NCBI GenBank assembly: GCA_030157785.1
Contig: JAOAUC010000059.1
Coordinates: forward strand, 1-37,496
Source of the DNA: Zoogloea oleivorans
GTDB taxonomy: Bacteria; Pseudomonadota; Gammaproteobacteria; Burkholderiales; Rhodocyclaceae
Direction of reading: 5' to 3'
Length of the DNA: 37,496 bases
The notes below the pieces were generated by a model that had not been told where the DNA came from, did no database searches, and saw only the letters and a list, made by a program, of their open reading frames with translations. Below, one piece after another: positions 1-8,033 of this stretch; within the stretch, counting starts at the first letter, position 1, and every line of letters begins with the position of its first letter. A program made the translations under genes and the position numbers.

Positions 1-2
1 CC

Positions 3-665
3 GGCCTGCCGGTGCCGGCCCTGCTGTATTTCATGTACAGCACCATGTCGATCTCCCTGCCGCTGGCGGTGCTGTTCTTCTGCTGGATCGCCACCATGTG
101 GAAGGGCTCGATGACCTTTGAAACGCCGATGCTGTTTGCACTGGGCTTCATCGTGCTGTTCGGCATTGCCGGCCTCACCGGCCTGGTGCTGGCCGACGTG
201 GCCGCCGACGCCCAGTACCACCACAGCTACTTCGTGGTCGCCCACTTCCACTACGCGCTGTTTGCCGGCGGCATCATGGGGGTGATGACCGGGGTGTACT
301 ACTGGCTGCCCAAATGGACCGGCCACATGTACAGCGAGAAGCTCGGCAAGACCCACTTCTGGCTCACCGTGGTCAGCTTCAACCTGACCTTCATGCCCCA
401 GTTCTTCCTGGGCCTGGCCGGCATGCCGCGACGCATCCCCGACTACGCCCTGCAGTTCGCCGAGTTCAACGCCATCTCCACGGTCGGCGCCTTCATCCTC
501 GGCATCTCCCAGTTGCTCTTCGCCTACAACGTGTGGCTGTGCATAAAGGGTGGCAAGAAAGCCACTGACGAAGTCTGGGAAGGCACCAGCGGGCTGGAAT
601 GGGAACTCAGCTCCCCGCCGCCCTACCACTCCTGGGAAACCCAGCCGGTCATCAAGGCCAGCTGA
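3..665 (+). CDS. ctaD: Cytochrome c oxidase subunit I, C-terminal part (5' end outside window)
   Basis: This is the last ~220 residues of the haem-copper oxidase catalytic subunit, in the inner membrane, which reduces O2 to water and pumps protons. The frame is already open at base 3, so the gene begins upstream. Visible family landmarks are WIATMWKGSMTFETPM, the haem a3/haem a histidine pair in FVVAHFHYAL, and LGLAGMPRRIPDY. It is odd that the motif before the haem ligands reads YHHSYF where the family norm is (L/Y)HDTYF, so the Asp that helps form the Mg/Mn site is His here. It is followed without a gap by other cox genes on the same strand, consistent with one operon. Identification is certain; only the C-terminal portion can be judged. 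Confidence 0.97.
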   Translation, partial: GLPVPALLYFMYSTMSISLPLAVLFFCWIATMWKGSMTFETPMLFALGFIVLFGIAGLTGLVLADVAADAQYHHSYFVVAHFHYALFAGGIMGVMTGVYYWLPKWTGHMYSEKLGKTHFWLTVVSFNLTFMPQFFLGLAGMPRRIPDYALQFAEFNAISTVGAFILGISQLLFAYNVWLCIKGGKKATDEVWEGTSGLEWELSSPPPYHSWETQPVIKAS

Positions 666-682
666 ACATGAAGGAAGCCGTC

Positions 683-799
683 ATGCACCTCACCGACTCG
701 GATCTGGCCAGGCGTCGTCGGGCCTCGGCCCGCTTTGCCTGGGTACTGGGCGGCGTCGCCCTGGGGCTGTACGTGATCGGCTTCTTCATCCAGCGCTGA
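683..799 (+). CDS. Small single-pass membrane protein of the cox cluster
   Basis: A 38-residue protein with a basic N-terminus (ARRRRASARF) followed by one hydrophobic helix ending in GFFIQR. Betaproteobacterial cox operons commonly carry such a mini-gene between ctaD and ctaG, annotated as a cytochrome oxidase small assembly protein. Position, size and the single transmembrane segment all fit. An in-frame ATG at 668 would add five residues. I prefer 683 because AAGGA (671-675) sits seven bases upstream, whereas 668 has no ribosome site. The stop is five bases before the ctaG start, so the two are probably translated together. Its biochemical role is not known from the sequence. Confidence 0.75.
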   Translation: MHLTDSDLARRRRASARFAWVLGGVALGLYVIGFFIQR

Positions 800-804
800 T
801 CGCC

Positions 805-1359
805 GTGAGCACAGCCTCCCTTCCTTCGCCCCGCAAGCACGCCCGGCTGGTCGTCAAACTGCTGTTGCTGGCGGCAGTCTTCTTCGGCTTCGGCTTCGCG
901 CTGGTGCCGCTCTACGACACCATCTGCCAGGCCATCGGCTTCAACGGCAAAACCCTCAAGGACGCCATCGCCGCCAAGGACATGCCGCCCAGCGCGGTGA
1001 ACTACTCGCGCTCCCTGGGCGTGCAGTTCACCGCCACCCTGATGCCCGGCCTGCCCTGGGAGATCCGTCCGCTGGAGCCAGCCATCGAGCTCCACCCGGG
1101 CGAACTGCGTACCACCCGTTTCCTGGTCCGCAACCTGTCCGACAAGACCATCGTCGGCCAGGCCGTGCCCAGCGTGACCCCCACCGTGGCAGCCCGCCAT
1201 TTTCGCAAGCTCGACTGCTTCTGCTTCCAGCAGCAAACCCTGGCCCCCGGCGAAAGCCGCGAGATGGCCCTGACCTTCATCGTGGATAACGAGATCGGCG
1301 AAGAGATCAGCGAGCTGACTCTCGCCTACGCCTTCTTCCTCGCCCCGAATCCTTCCTAG
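805..1359 (+). CDS. ctaG: Cytochrome c oxidase assembly protein CtaG/Cox11 (CuB chaperone)
   Basis: Membrane-anchored copper chaperone that delivers Cu to the CuB site of subunit I. The product is 184 aa. It has one N-terminal transmembrane helix (about 18-36), then a periplasmic domain with the conserved Cys in DTICQAIGFNG (C41) and the hallmark copper motif CFCF (C138, C140), preceded by VPSVTPTVAARHF. The GTG at 805 is chosen because it gives the usual Cox11 length and starts five bases after the preceding stop. The frame stays open upstream inside ctaD, but that part has no Cox11 resemblance. It lies between the small membrane protein and ctaE, in the normal place for cox11. Confidence 0.95.
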   Translation: MSTASLPSPRKHARLVVKLLLLAAVFFGFGFALVPLYDTICQAIGFNGKTLKDAIAAKDMPPSAVNYSRSLGVQFTATLMPGLPWEIRPLEPAIELHPGELRTTRFLVRNLSDKTIVGQAVPSVTPTVAARHFRKLDCFCFQQQTLAPGESREMALTFIVDNEIGEEISELTLAYAFFLAPNPS

Positions 1360-1369
1360 GGAGCACGCC

Positions 1370-2245
1370 TTGAACGCTTCGCACGCCAACACCGCTGCCA
1401 CGCCCCACGCCACGCACTATTACGTGCCGCAGCCCAGCCTGTACCCGATCTTCCTGTCGGGCGGCATGTTCCTGCTGGCGCTGGGTTTCATCCTGCTGAT
1501 GAACAAGTTCGCGCCGGGGCCGTGGGTCATGAGCACCGGGGCGGCGGTCATCATCTACGTGCTGTTCAAGTGGTTCGGCGCAGTGATTGCCGAAAACCAG
1601 CGGGGCGACTACACCGACTGGGAAGACCAGTCCTTCCGCCAGGGCATGGTGTGGTTCATCGGTTCGGAGGTGATGTTCTTCGCCGCCTTCTTCGCCGCCC
1701 TGTTCTACTGCCGCACCATCTCGGTTCCGGCTCTGGCCGGCATGGACCCGCTATTTACCCTCTACGAGGGCTATACCGGTGGCTGGCCCACCGCCGGCCC
1801 CAAGGGCGCCAGCTTCACGCCGATGGGCGCCTGGGGCATTCCGGCCATCAACACGGCGCTGCTGCTCACCTCTGGCGTGACCCTCACCTGGGCCCACTGG
1901 GGCCTGATGAAGGGCAAGCGCAGCCAGCTCAACCTCGGCCTGATCCTCACCGTGCTGCTGGGCGTCACCTTCCTCGGCTTCCAGGCCTACGAATACCACC
2001 ACGCCTACACCGAGCTGGGCCTGACCATGGGTGCCGGCGTGTATGGCGCCACCTTCTTCATGCTCACCGGCTTCCACGGCTTTCACGTCACGCTGGGCGC
2101 CATCATGCTGGCCGTCGTCGCCGGGCGCAGTCTGTCAGGGCATTTCGACGAAAAGCGCCACTTCGCCTTCGAGGCGGTGGCCTGGTACTGGCACTTCGTG
2201 GATGTGGTCTGGCTGCTGCTGTTCGTCGTGATCTACTGGCTGTAG
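1370..2245 (+). CDS. ctaE: Cytochrome c oxidase subunit III
   Basis: Integral membrane subunit III of the aa3-type oxidase, 291 aa with seven predicted hydrophobic helices. It begins with the betaproteobacterial signature HYYVPQPSLYPI and carries the conserved Glu in GSEVMFFAAFF, plus FHGFHVTLGAIML and a C-terminal WYWHFVDVVWLLLFVVIYWL, all typical of the family. The start is a TTG at 1370 with TAGGGAG just upstream. The codon lies ten bases after the ctaG stop. Many betaproteobacteria have a DUF2970 gene between ctaG and ctaE; none fits in this ten-base gap. Its 3' end overlaps the opposing DUF2909 gene by 13 bases. Confidence 0.96.
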   Translation: MNASHANTAATPHATHYYVPQPSLYPIFLSGGMFLLALGFILLMNKFAPGPWVMSTGAAVIIYVLFKWFGAVIAENQRGDYTDWEDQSFRQGMVWFIGSEVMFFAAFFAALFYCRTISVPALAGMDPLFTLYEGYTGGWPTAGPKGASFTPMGAWGIPAINTALLLTSGVTLTWAHWGLMKGKRSQLNLGLILTVLLGVTFLGFQAYEYHHAYTELGLTMGAGVYGATFFMLTGFHGFHVTLGAIMLAVVAGRSLSGHFDEKRHFAFEAVAWYWHFVDVVWLLLFVVIYWL

Positions 2246-2427
2246 CCACCGAAACGGTAGGCCACCAGCAGCCCGGCAAAGAGCAGGAGGGAGAGGGAAA
2301 TGCGCCAGGTCAGCGCCCGCAAGACCCGGTCGCCGTTGCCCTTGTCCCGATAAAGGAAAAGCAGGCCCGAGAAGAGGCTGCCGATCACCATAACCAGCAT
2401 GAGCACCACTGCCAACTTGAATAGCAC
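2233..2427 (-). CDS. DUF2909-type twin transmembrane protein
   Basis: A 64-residue protein with two hydrophobic helices (about 2-25 and 42-58) joined by a short charged loop containing YRDKGNGDRVLRALTWR. This matches the small 'twin transmembrane' DUF2909 proteins that sit between the subunit III and SURF1 genes in betaproteobacterial cox clusters. A role in oxidase assembly is suggested only by that location. The GTG start at 2427 has GGGGAG about seven bases upstream (2435-2440). The frame continues open upstream, but that part is a shadow of the SURF1 gene. It runs against the cox operon, overlaps ctaE at the 3' end and is divergent from the SURF1 gene. Confidence 0.8.
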   Translation of the reverse strand: MLFKLAVVLMLVMVIGSLFSGLLFLYRDKGNGDRVLRALTWRISLSLLLFAGLLVAYRFGGYSQ

Positions 2428-3190
2428 AGCCCACTCCCCGAATGTCGTGCGCCGATTGTGCGCCCGTGCCGGGGTGCTCACAAGCCAGCGCCGCTTCCGC
2501 CCGTCGGTGTGGGGCGGCGCCCTGGCGCTGGTGATTGCGGCCGGCTGCATCCAGCTCGGCAACTGGCAGCACGCCAAGGCCGAGCGCAAGCAGGCGGCCC
2601 AAAGCCTGCTCGATCAGCGCGGCGTCGAAGCCCCGGTTTCGCTTGGTGCGGCGCGGGTCGATGCGGAATCCCTGCGCTCCCGGCCGGTCGTGGTGCGCGG
2701 CCGTTTCGACACCGGGCACCAGTTCCTCCTCGATAACCGCGTCCATCGGGAGCAAGCCGGCTACCACGTGATCACACCGCTGCACATCGAAGGCAGCGAC
2801 ATGCGCGTGCTGGTCAACCGCGGCTGGATTCCGGCCCTCGCCAGCCACAGCGAACAACCCCGCGTCGACACCCCGACCGGCATCGTCGAACTCCACGGTG
2901 TCGCCATCGTGCCCGGCAGCCGCTTCTTCACCCTTGGCAACGAAGCCGCCGGCAGCGCCTGGCCCGGCGTGTGGCAGAACCTCGACCTGGCCCGCTTCAC
3001 CAGCCTGGTCACCTGGCCGGTGCAGCCGGCGGTGCTGCAACTGGCCCCCGAAGCCCCTGCCGGCTTTGCGCGGGAATGGCCCCGACCGGACGATCGCCTG
3101 GAGCGCCACCTGTCCTACGCCTACCAGTGGTACGGTTTCGCCGCCTCGGCCGTGCTGATCTGGTTCGCCCTCGGCTGGAGACGCGCATGA
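2399..3190 (+). CDS. SURF1 family cytochrome oxidase biogenesis protein
   Basis: Inner-membrane factor for maturation of haem-copper oxidase, thought to act at haem a insertion. The classical SURF1 layout is visible: an N-terminal transmembrane helix ending LGNWQHAKAERK, a periplasmic domain with PVVVRGRFD, FLLDNR and VLVNRGWIP, and a C-terminal helix starting YAYQWYGFAASAVLIW. The ATG at 2399 gives 263 aa but overlaps the 5' end of the divergent DUF2909 gene by 29 bases. GTG 2447 or GTG 2474 are equally plausible starts and none has a clear ribosome site, so the N-terminus is uncertain. The stop overlaps the next gene start (ATGA). Confidence 0.92.
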   Translation: MSTTANLNSTAHSPNVVRRLCARAGVLTSQRRFRPSVWGGALALVIAAGCIQLGNWQHAKAERKQAAQSLLDQRGVEAPVSLGAARVDAESLRSRPVVVRGRFDTGHQFLLDNRVHREQAGYHVITPLHIEGSDMRVLVNRGWIPALASHSEQPRVDTPTGIVELHGVAIVPGSRFFTLGNEAAGSAWPGVWQNLDLARFTSLVTWPVQPAVLQLAPEAPAGFAREWPRPDDRLERHLSYAYQWYGFAASAVLIWFALGWRRA

Positions 3191-3756
3191 GTAGCGCCGC
3201 CATCAAGGGCAAGAGCCCGCTGCTCCTGCTGCTCACCCTTTTCCTGCTCCCGCTGGCCATCGGCGGCGGGCTCTACGCCTACGGCTGGCACCCGTCCAAA
3301 CCCGGCAACCACGGCGAAATCCTGAGCCCGCCGCGCCCTCTGCCGCCCCTCGCCGACGCCAGCGGCAAACTGCTCGGCAAGGCCGATTTCGACGGTCACT
3401 GGAGCCTCGTCGTGGCCGGCGCCGGCCCCTGCGACGCGGCCTGCAAACAGTGGATCGTCGCCACCCGGCAGGTGCATGTGGCCCTCTACAAGCAGATGGG
3501 ACGAGTCCAGCGCACCTGGCTGACCGACCAGCCAGCACCGGACGCCGCCCCGCTTCTCGCCATCCAGCCCGACCTGCACACCGCGGTAGCCAGCAGCGCG
3601 GCGGCCCGCGCCGCCTTCGACCTGTCCAGCAGCGGGCACCGGGTGTACGTGGTGGACCCGATGGGCCAGATCATCCTGCGTTACGCCCCCGATGCCGACC
3701 CGGGCGGCATCCTCAAGGACATGGAACGGCTTCTGCGCTTTGCGTGGGCCGGATAG
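3187..3756 (+). CDS. SCO-like membrane-anchored thioredoxin-fold protein of the cox cluster
   Basis: A 189-residue protein with one N-terminal transmembrane helix (about 10-32) and a periplasmic domain of thioredoxin-like layout. FDGHWSLVV leads into a CxxxC motif (C82, C86 in GPCDAACKQW), and near the end are VYVVDPMGQIILRY and a C-terminal helix, as in SCO1/SenC proteins. The SCO copper-binding His near the C-terminus is not obvious, so copper delivery is inferred from neighbourhood and motif only. It starts by ATGA overlap with the SURF1 gene, and ctaB follows. No separate full SCO1/SenC gene is seen after ctaA, where many relatives have one. Confidence 0.8.
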   Translation: MSSAAIKGKSPLLLLLTLFLLPLAIGGGLYAYGWHPSKPGNHGEILSPPRPLPPLADASGKLLGKADFDGHWSLVVAGAGPCDAACKQWIVATRQVHVALYKQMGRVQRTWLTDQPAPDAAPLLAIQPDLHTAVASSAAARAAFDLSSSGHRVYVVDPMGQIILRYAPDADPGGILKDMERLLRFAWAG

Positions 3757-3792
3757 ACAACCGCCAGCAGCGAATCACCCCGGAGACTCCCG

Positions 3793-4692
3793 ATGCCGAC
3801 CACCCTCCGCACCAACGCCCTGCGCCCCCCGCTCACCCTGCGCCTGGCGGCCTTCGCCACCCAGTGCAAGCCGCGGGTGAACAGCCTGATCGTGTTCACC
3901 GCCATGATCGGCATGTTCCTCGCCGTGCCGGGCTGGCCGCCGGGCGGGCTGATGTTCGCCGCCACGCTGGGCATCGCGCTGGTGGCTGGCGCTGCGGCGG
4001 CAATCAACTGCCTGGTCGAGCGCACCATCGACTCGCGCATGGCGCGCACCCGCGGCCGCGCGCTGCCGCTGGGCCTGATCAGCCCGGCGGAAACCCTCGG
4101 CCTCGCCTGCCTCACCGGCGGCGCCGGGCTGTGGTTGCTGAACGTGGCGGTGAACCCGCTGACCATGTGGCTCACGCTGGCCACCTTCCTCGGCTATGCC
4201 ATCGTTTACACCGTGATCCTCAAGCCGGCCACACCGATGAACATCGTCATCGGCGGCGCCTCCGGGGCCATGCCGCCGGTGCTCGGCTGGGCCGCCATGA
4301 CCGACTCCATCGGCATGCCCGCGCTGGCCCTGTTCCTCATCATCTTCCTGTGGACGCCGCCGCACTTCTGGGCGCTGGCCTGCTATCGCCGCGAGGAATA
4401 CGCCCGCGCCGGCCTGCCCATGCTGCCGGTCAGCCACGGCGTACCGCTCACCTGCCTGCACATCCTGCTGTACACCGTGCTGCTCGCCGCCGTGTCCTAC
4501 CTGCCGGTCACGCTGGGCATGTCGGGCGGCATCTACGTGGGCTTGGTCAGCCTGCTCAACCTCGGCTACCTGCGCGAAGCCTGGAGCCTGTGGCGCAACT
4601 ATTCCGACGCCAAGGCCCGCCACGCCTTCCGCTATTCGCTGATCTACCTCACCGGCCTGTTCGTCGCCCTCTTTCTGGACCGCCTTCTGTGA
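3793..4692 (+). CDS. ctaB: Protohaem IX farnesyltransferase (haem O synthase)
   Basis: UbiA-superfamily membrane prenyltransferase that attaches a farnesyl group to haem b to make haem O. The product is 299 aa with about nine hydrophobic helices. The polyprenyl-phosphate/Mg motif appears as NCLVERTIDSRMARTRGRAL, and the second family block as LKPATPMNIVIGGASGAMPP. WTPPHFWALA follows, also typical of CtaB/Cox10. The ATG at 3793 is preceded by CGGAG. The gene overlaps the ctaA start by four bases (GTGA), so haem O synthesis and its conversion to haem A are translationally coupled. In many relatives ctaA precedes ctaB; the order is reversed here. Confidence 0.97.
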   Translation: MPTTLRTNALRPPLTLRLAAFATQCKPRVNSLIVFTAMIGMFLAVPGWPPGGLMFAATLGIALVAGAAAAINCLVERTIDSRMARTRGRALPLGLISPAETLGLACLTGGAGLWLLNVAVNPLTMWLTLATFLGYAIVYTVILKPATPMNIVIGGASGAMPPVLGWAAMTDSIGMPALALFLIIFLWTPPHFWALACYRREEYARAGLPMLPVSHGVPLTCLHILLYTVLLAAVSYLPVTLGMSGGIYVGLVSLLNLGYLREAWSLWRNYSDAKARHAFRYSLIYLTGLFVALFLDRLL

Positions 4693-5726
4693 GCCGGGCC
4701 TATCGACTCATCCTCGGCTCGGCGCTGATTCTGGCCCTGGTGGTGGTGTCGTTGGGCGCCTACGTACGCCTGTCGGATGCCGGCCTCGGCTGCCCGGACT
4801 GGCCCGGCTGCTACGGCCAGCTGGTCGGCGTGCCGGAGCAAGCCCACGAAGTAAACGCCGCCCAGTCGGCCTTCCCCGGCAAACCGGTGGAAGCGCACAA
4901 GGCGTGGAAGGAAATGATTCACCGCTACGCGGCCAGCGTGCTCGGCCTGTGCATCGCCGCCCTCGCCACGATGGCCTGGCGGCAGCGTGCCCGCCGCGCC
5001 CCGTGGCTCGAAGTGGGCTTGCTCGTGGTTGTAGCCGGGCAAGGCCTGCTCGGCATGCTGACTGTTACCAGGCTGCTCAAGCCGGTGATTGTTACCAGCC
5101 ACCTGCTCGGCGGCATGACCACGCTGGGGCTGCTGGCCGTGCTCTTTCTGCGCGAGAACCGGCCCGCACGGCTGCCTAACGCCGCCCCCGGCCTGCGCAT
5201 GCTGGCGCTCGCCGCGCTGCTCACGGTTTTCGTCCAGATCGCCCTCGGCGGCTGGGTCAGCAGCAACTACGCCGCCGCCATCTGCGCCGACTTTCCCACC
5301 TGCCAGGGCAGTTGGTGGCCGGTGATGGACACCCATCACGCCTTCACCCTCGACCGCGAACTCGGCGCCACCGCCAGCGGCGCACTGCTGCCGGGCGCGG
5401 CACTGACGGCGATCCACTGGACGCACCGCCTGTTTGCCGGCATGGTGCTGATTGTTGTCGGGAGTTTCGGCCTCGGCCTGCTCGGGCCCGGCGGGCGACG
5501 CGGCTACGGCGTGGCCGTGCTGGCCGCCCTTGCCCTGCAGATCGCCCTGGGTATCGCCAATGTGCTGCTGCAGTGGCCGCTGCTGCTGGCTGTCGCCCAC
5601 AACACCGGCGCCGCCCTGCTGCTGTGCGTCACCCTGGCCGCCACGGCACGGGTTTTCATCGGCCGGACGGTGCCGGGGAGCATGCGCATGGCAGAGTTCC
5701 CCCGGCGCTTCGAGGTGGTGCGCTGA
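4689..5726 (+). CDS. ctaA: Haem A synthase (COX15/CtaA family)
   Basis: Eight-helix membrane enzyme oxidising the C8 methyl of haem O to the formyl group of haem A. The product is 345 aa. The four expected haem-ligand histidines are visible in EMIHRYAAS, IVTSHLLGG, IHWTHRLFAG and VAHNTGAALL. Cysteine pairs occur in the periplasmic loops (LGCPDWPGCYGQ and ICADFPTCQGSWW). The start is the GTG at 4689 overlapping the ctaB stop. The frame is open for a long way upstream, but that stretch lies over ctaB in another frame. It is the last gene of the oxidase cluster; the next gene, 15 bases away, converges from the other strand. Confidence 0.96.
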   Translation: MSRAYRLILGSALILALVVVSLGAYVRLSDAGLGCPDWPGCYGQLVGVPEQAHEVNAAQSAFPGKPVEAHKAWKEMIHRYAASVLGLCIAALATMAWRQRARRAPWLEVGLLVVVAGQGLLGMLTVTRLLKPVIVTSHLLGGMTTLGLLAVLFLRENRPARLPNAAPGLRMLALAALLTVFVQIALGGWVSSNYAAAICADFPTCQGSWWPVMDTHHAFTLDRELGATASGALLPGAALTAIHWTHRLFAGMVLIVVGSFGLGLLGPGGRRGYGVAVLAALALQIALGIANVLLQWPLLLAVAHNTGAALLLCVTLAATARVFIGRTVPGSMRMAEFPRRFEVVR

Positions 5727-5741
5727 AGCGCACGCCCGGGC

Positions 5742-6323
5742 TCAGGCCTTGGGCAGGCGCCCCATCAGGAAGAACTCGTCGTTGGGGCGCATCGACGTAA
5801 GGTTGGCCAGGCGGTTGCTCATGGCGAAAAATGCCGTGATCGCGCCGATGTCCCACACCGCCTCGTCGTCAAAGCCGTGCGCCTTCAGCACGGCGATATC
5901 CGCATCGCCAACTTCGGCCGAGTTCAACGCGAGCTTCATCGCAAAATCCAGCATGGCGTGCTGGCGCGGAGTTATCTCGGCCTTGCGGTAATTGGTGGCC
6001 AGCTGGTCGGCCACCCGCGGGTTCTTCGCCCGGATGCGCAGGATCGCCCCGTGGGCCACCACGCAATACAGGCAGCTGTTGGCGCCCGACGTGGCGACCA
6101 CGATCATCTCGCGCTCGGCCTTGGTCAGCCCCTCGTCCTTCTCCATCAAGGCATCGTGATAGGCAAAAAAGGCCCGGAACTCGGCCGGCCGGTGGGCGAG
6201 GGTCAGGAACACATTCGGCACGAAACCGGCCTTTTCCTGCACGGCGATGATCTTGGCACGGATGTCTTCCGGCAGATCCATGAGATCGGGAACGGGGTAG
6301 CGGCTGACGGAACGTTCGGACAT
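5742..6323 (-). CDS. Peroxidase-related enzyme, AhpD/carboxymuconolactone decarboxylase-like
   Basis: A 193-residue all-helical protein of the AhpD-like superfamily. The active-site signature is SCLYCVVAHGAILR (C84-x2-C87-x3-H91), the proton-relay/redox Cys arrangement of alkylhydroperoxidase-like proteins. The surrounding sequence (KAGFVPNVFLTLAHRP, ALNSAEVGDADI) matches the uncharacterised peroxidase-related enzyme family of about this length. The ATG at 6323 is favoured by GAGGAG seven bases upstream. It lies downstream of the allantoin genes on the same strand, with a 137-base gap to allA, so co-transcription is possible but unproven. The substrate is unknown; peroxide reduction is only inferred from the fold. 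Confidence 0.88.
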   Translation of the reverse strand: MSERSVSRYPVPDLMDLPEDIRAKIIAVQEKAGFVPNVFLTLAHRPAEFRAFFAYHDALMEKDEGLTKAEREMIVVATSGANSCLYCVVAHGAILRIRAKNPRVADQLATNYRKAEITPRQHAMLDFAMKLALNSAEVGDADIAVLKAHGFDDEAVWDIGAITAFFAMSNRLANLTSMRPNDEFFLMGRLPKA

Positions 6324-6460
6324 GCGGGTCTCCTCGGTGTGTTGTTGTCCGGCGAGTTTAGCCGCACAGGCCACCGCCTCGGCCCTGACGGGGCAGCGCG
6401 CCCGCAAATCGGCAGAAAGCGCAATCGGGATGACCGAATGCGCAAGGCCTCGCGCTCCCC

Positions 6461-6967
6461 TTAGCCCGGTAACGCCGGAATCACGCCGGCCACTTCGAGT
6501 ACAACTTCATCGCAATTCGGCCCCGGCCCGCTGCGGTCCACCACCACAAAATCGCACACCGCATCGAGGGCCAGCAGCGGGTGATGCCACACGCCCGGAC
6601 CGTAATTGACGCCCTGCCCGCCCCCGGCCAGAAAGACCCGCAATTCCCGCCCCCTCGGCGGTTCGCCAGCCGGGGCAACGACCACCAGATAGGGCAGCCC
6701 GGACATCGGGATGAAGGCCTGGCTGGCCAGCGGGTGGCGCTCCATCATCTCGACGCGAAAGGGCAGCGAGCGCGGCAGGCCGCGGAAGATCGAGACGATC
6801 ACCCTGCCATCCGGCCCCGGCTCGATGCGGGCGAGGTCGTGATAGCGCTCGGTGTTGCCGGCGTTGATGGTGAAGTGGCGTACGGCATCGGAGGCCTCGA
6901 TGAGCTCGCCGAAGGGCGCGAAGGCCTCCCGGGTGAGGGCTTCCGGGATCAGGGTCAGCGTCGTCAT
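6461..6967 (-). CDS. allA: Ureidoglycolate lyase
   Basis: Releases urea from ureidoglycolate to give glyoxylate, the last step of the allantoicase route of purine breakdown. The product is 168 aa, normal for AllA. Family landmarks are [38 protein letters not shown], and the cupin block [16 protein letters not shown], containing the active-site His pair, followed by [10 protein letters not shown]. The ATG overlaps the alc stop (ATGA) and AGGA lies just upstream, so it is translated together with alc. It is the third gene of the puuE-alc-allA unit. Confidence 0.95.
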   Translation of the reverse strand: MTTLTLIPEALTREAFAPFGELIEASDAVRHFTINAGNTERYHDLARIEPGPDGRVIVSIFRGLPRSLPFRVEMMERHPLASQAFIPMSGLPYLVVVAPAGEPPRGRELRVFLAGGGQGVNYGPGVWHHPLLALDAVCDFVVVDRSGPGPNCDEVVLEVAGVIPALPG

Positions 6968-8016
6968 GGCGCGTCCTGCTTCGCCACCCGGCCCCACAGG
7001 CGCAGGCGCGACACGCCCCCGTCGGGAAAGACGTTGAAGCGCACATGGCTCACCGGGCCGAGCGTCTGCAGCTCGGCAGCAAAGGTGTGAATCGCGTCCA
7101 TGGACAGCTTCTGCTCGGGCAGCAGGGTTTGCCAGAACATGCTCTGGGTGGTGGCCGACTGGTCGGTACCACCGCTCACCAGCGCCGCCTGGATGGAGCA
7201 GCGGTCGGGGTAATTGCCCTTGAAGAAAGCCGTGTCCACTTCAACCTTCTCGATCAGGCCCGGCGCGCCCAGCGCCAGCACGCACCAGTCGTTGCCGGGT
7301 TCGCGGCGGCGGCGCGTTTCCCAACCATCGCCCATGTCGAGGCCGCGGCCGGGCAGCAGCAGGTTGCTCACCGACGAGCCGAAGCTGGCGTCGTTCCACG
7401 ACACCGGGCGACCGCCGTTTTCGAGGGCAACCAGGTCCACCAGCTGGTCGCGGCCGACGTTCTCCAGCCCGCCAACGGCCTGCCCATACACGCGCAGGCG
7501 GGCGATGCCGCCGTCCGGGTAGATATTGACGCGCAGGTGGGTCCAGATGCCGTCACTGGCGCATTCAAAAAGGTGGTGACGGCTCGGGCCGAGCGCCGTG
7601 GCGGGCAGGATTTCGGTCCAGCTGGCGGCCTGCAGCGTGTCCGCGTCGTCGGTGGCCGACACCGTGGCCTCGATGGACACCGCCGGCGGGTAGTTGCCGG
7701 TGAAGTGGCTGGTGTCCACGTCAAAGCCGCGGATCAGACCCTTCACGCCGAGCTTCACCAACGCCCAGTCGTGGCCGGCGACGCGCTTGCGGCGGGATTC
7801 CCAGCCGTCCATCCACTTGCCGTTGGTGTCGTACTTGCCGGGAATGAACTGGGCCGGCTCCGGGTTGAGCATGCGCGCCACTTCGGCGAAGAAATCATCA
7901 GACGCGTACAGCGCCCGGGCACCAAGGCGCGGGTTGGCCAGATCGACGGACTGGCGCGCCCAGTCGGGCAGATCGGCAGGCGGGGCGATGACGGCGGGGC
8001 CGGGGGTGTGGGCCAT
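6964..8016 (-). CDS. alc: Allantoicase
   Basis: Hydrolyses allantoate to ureidoglycolate and urea. The 350-residue protein contains two copies of the allantoicase repeat. Each has a DGWE(S/T)RR(K/R)R segment followed by [10 protein letters not shown] or [10 protein letters not shown], then a DT(S/A)xFxGNYP block, and each ends with a [20 protein letters not shown] strand. The N-terminus [20 protein letters not shown] is typical of the family. The ATG at 8016 has AGGAG upstream. It is 17 bases downstream of puuE and overlaps allA by four bases, giving a compact pathway operon. Confidence 0.96.
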   Translation of the reverse strand: MAHTPGPAVIAPPADLPDWARQSVDLANPRLGARALYASDDFFAEVARMLNPEPAQFIPGKYDTNGKWMDGWESRRKRVAGHDWALVKLGVKGLIRGFDVDTSHFTGNYPPAVSIEATVSATDDADTLQAASWTEILPATALGPSRHHLFECASDGIWTHLRVNIYPDGGIARLRVYGQAVGGLENVGRDQLVDLVALENGGRPVSWNDASFGSSVSNLLLPGRGLDMGDGWETRRRREPGNDWCVLALGAPGLIEKVEVDTAFFKGNYPDRCSIQAALVSGGTDQSATTQSMFWQTLLPEQKLSMDAIHTFAAELQTLGPVSHVRFNVFPDGGVSRLRLWGRVAKQDAP

Positions 8017-8033
8017 GCGGGACTCCTGTTCTC

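Noticed and set aside
2135..3109. 324-codon minus-strand open frame over the SURF1 gene
   Set aside because: Low-complexity antisense translation, while the plus strand encodes a clear SURF1 protein.
3450..4688. Upstream extension of the ctaA frame
   Set aside because: The stretch lies over the SCO-like gene and ctaB in another frame and has no resemblance to CtaA; the real start is GTG 4689.
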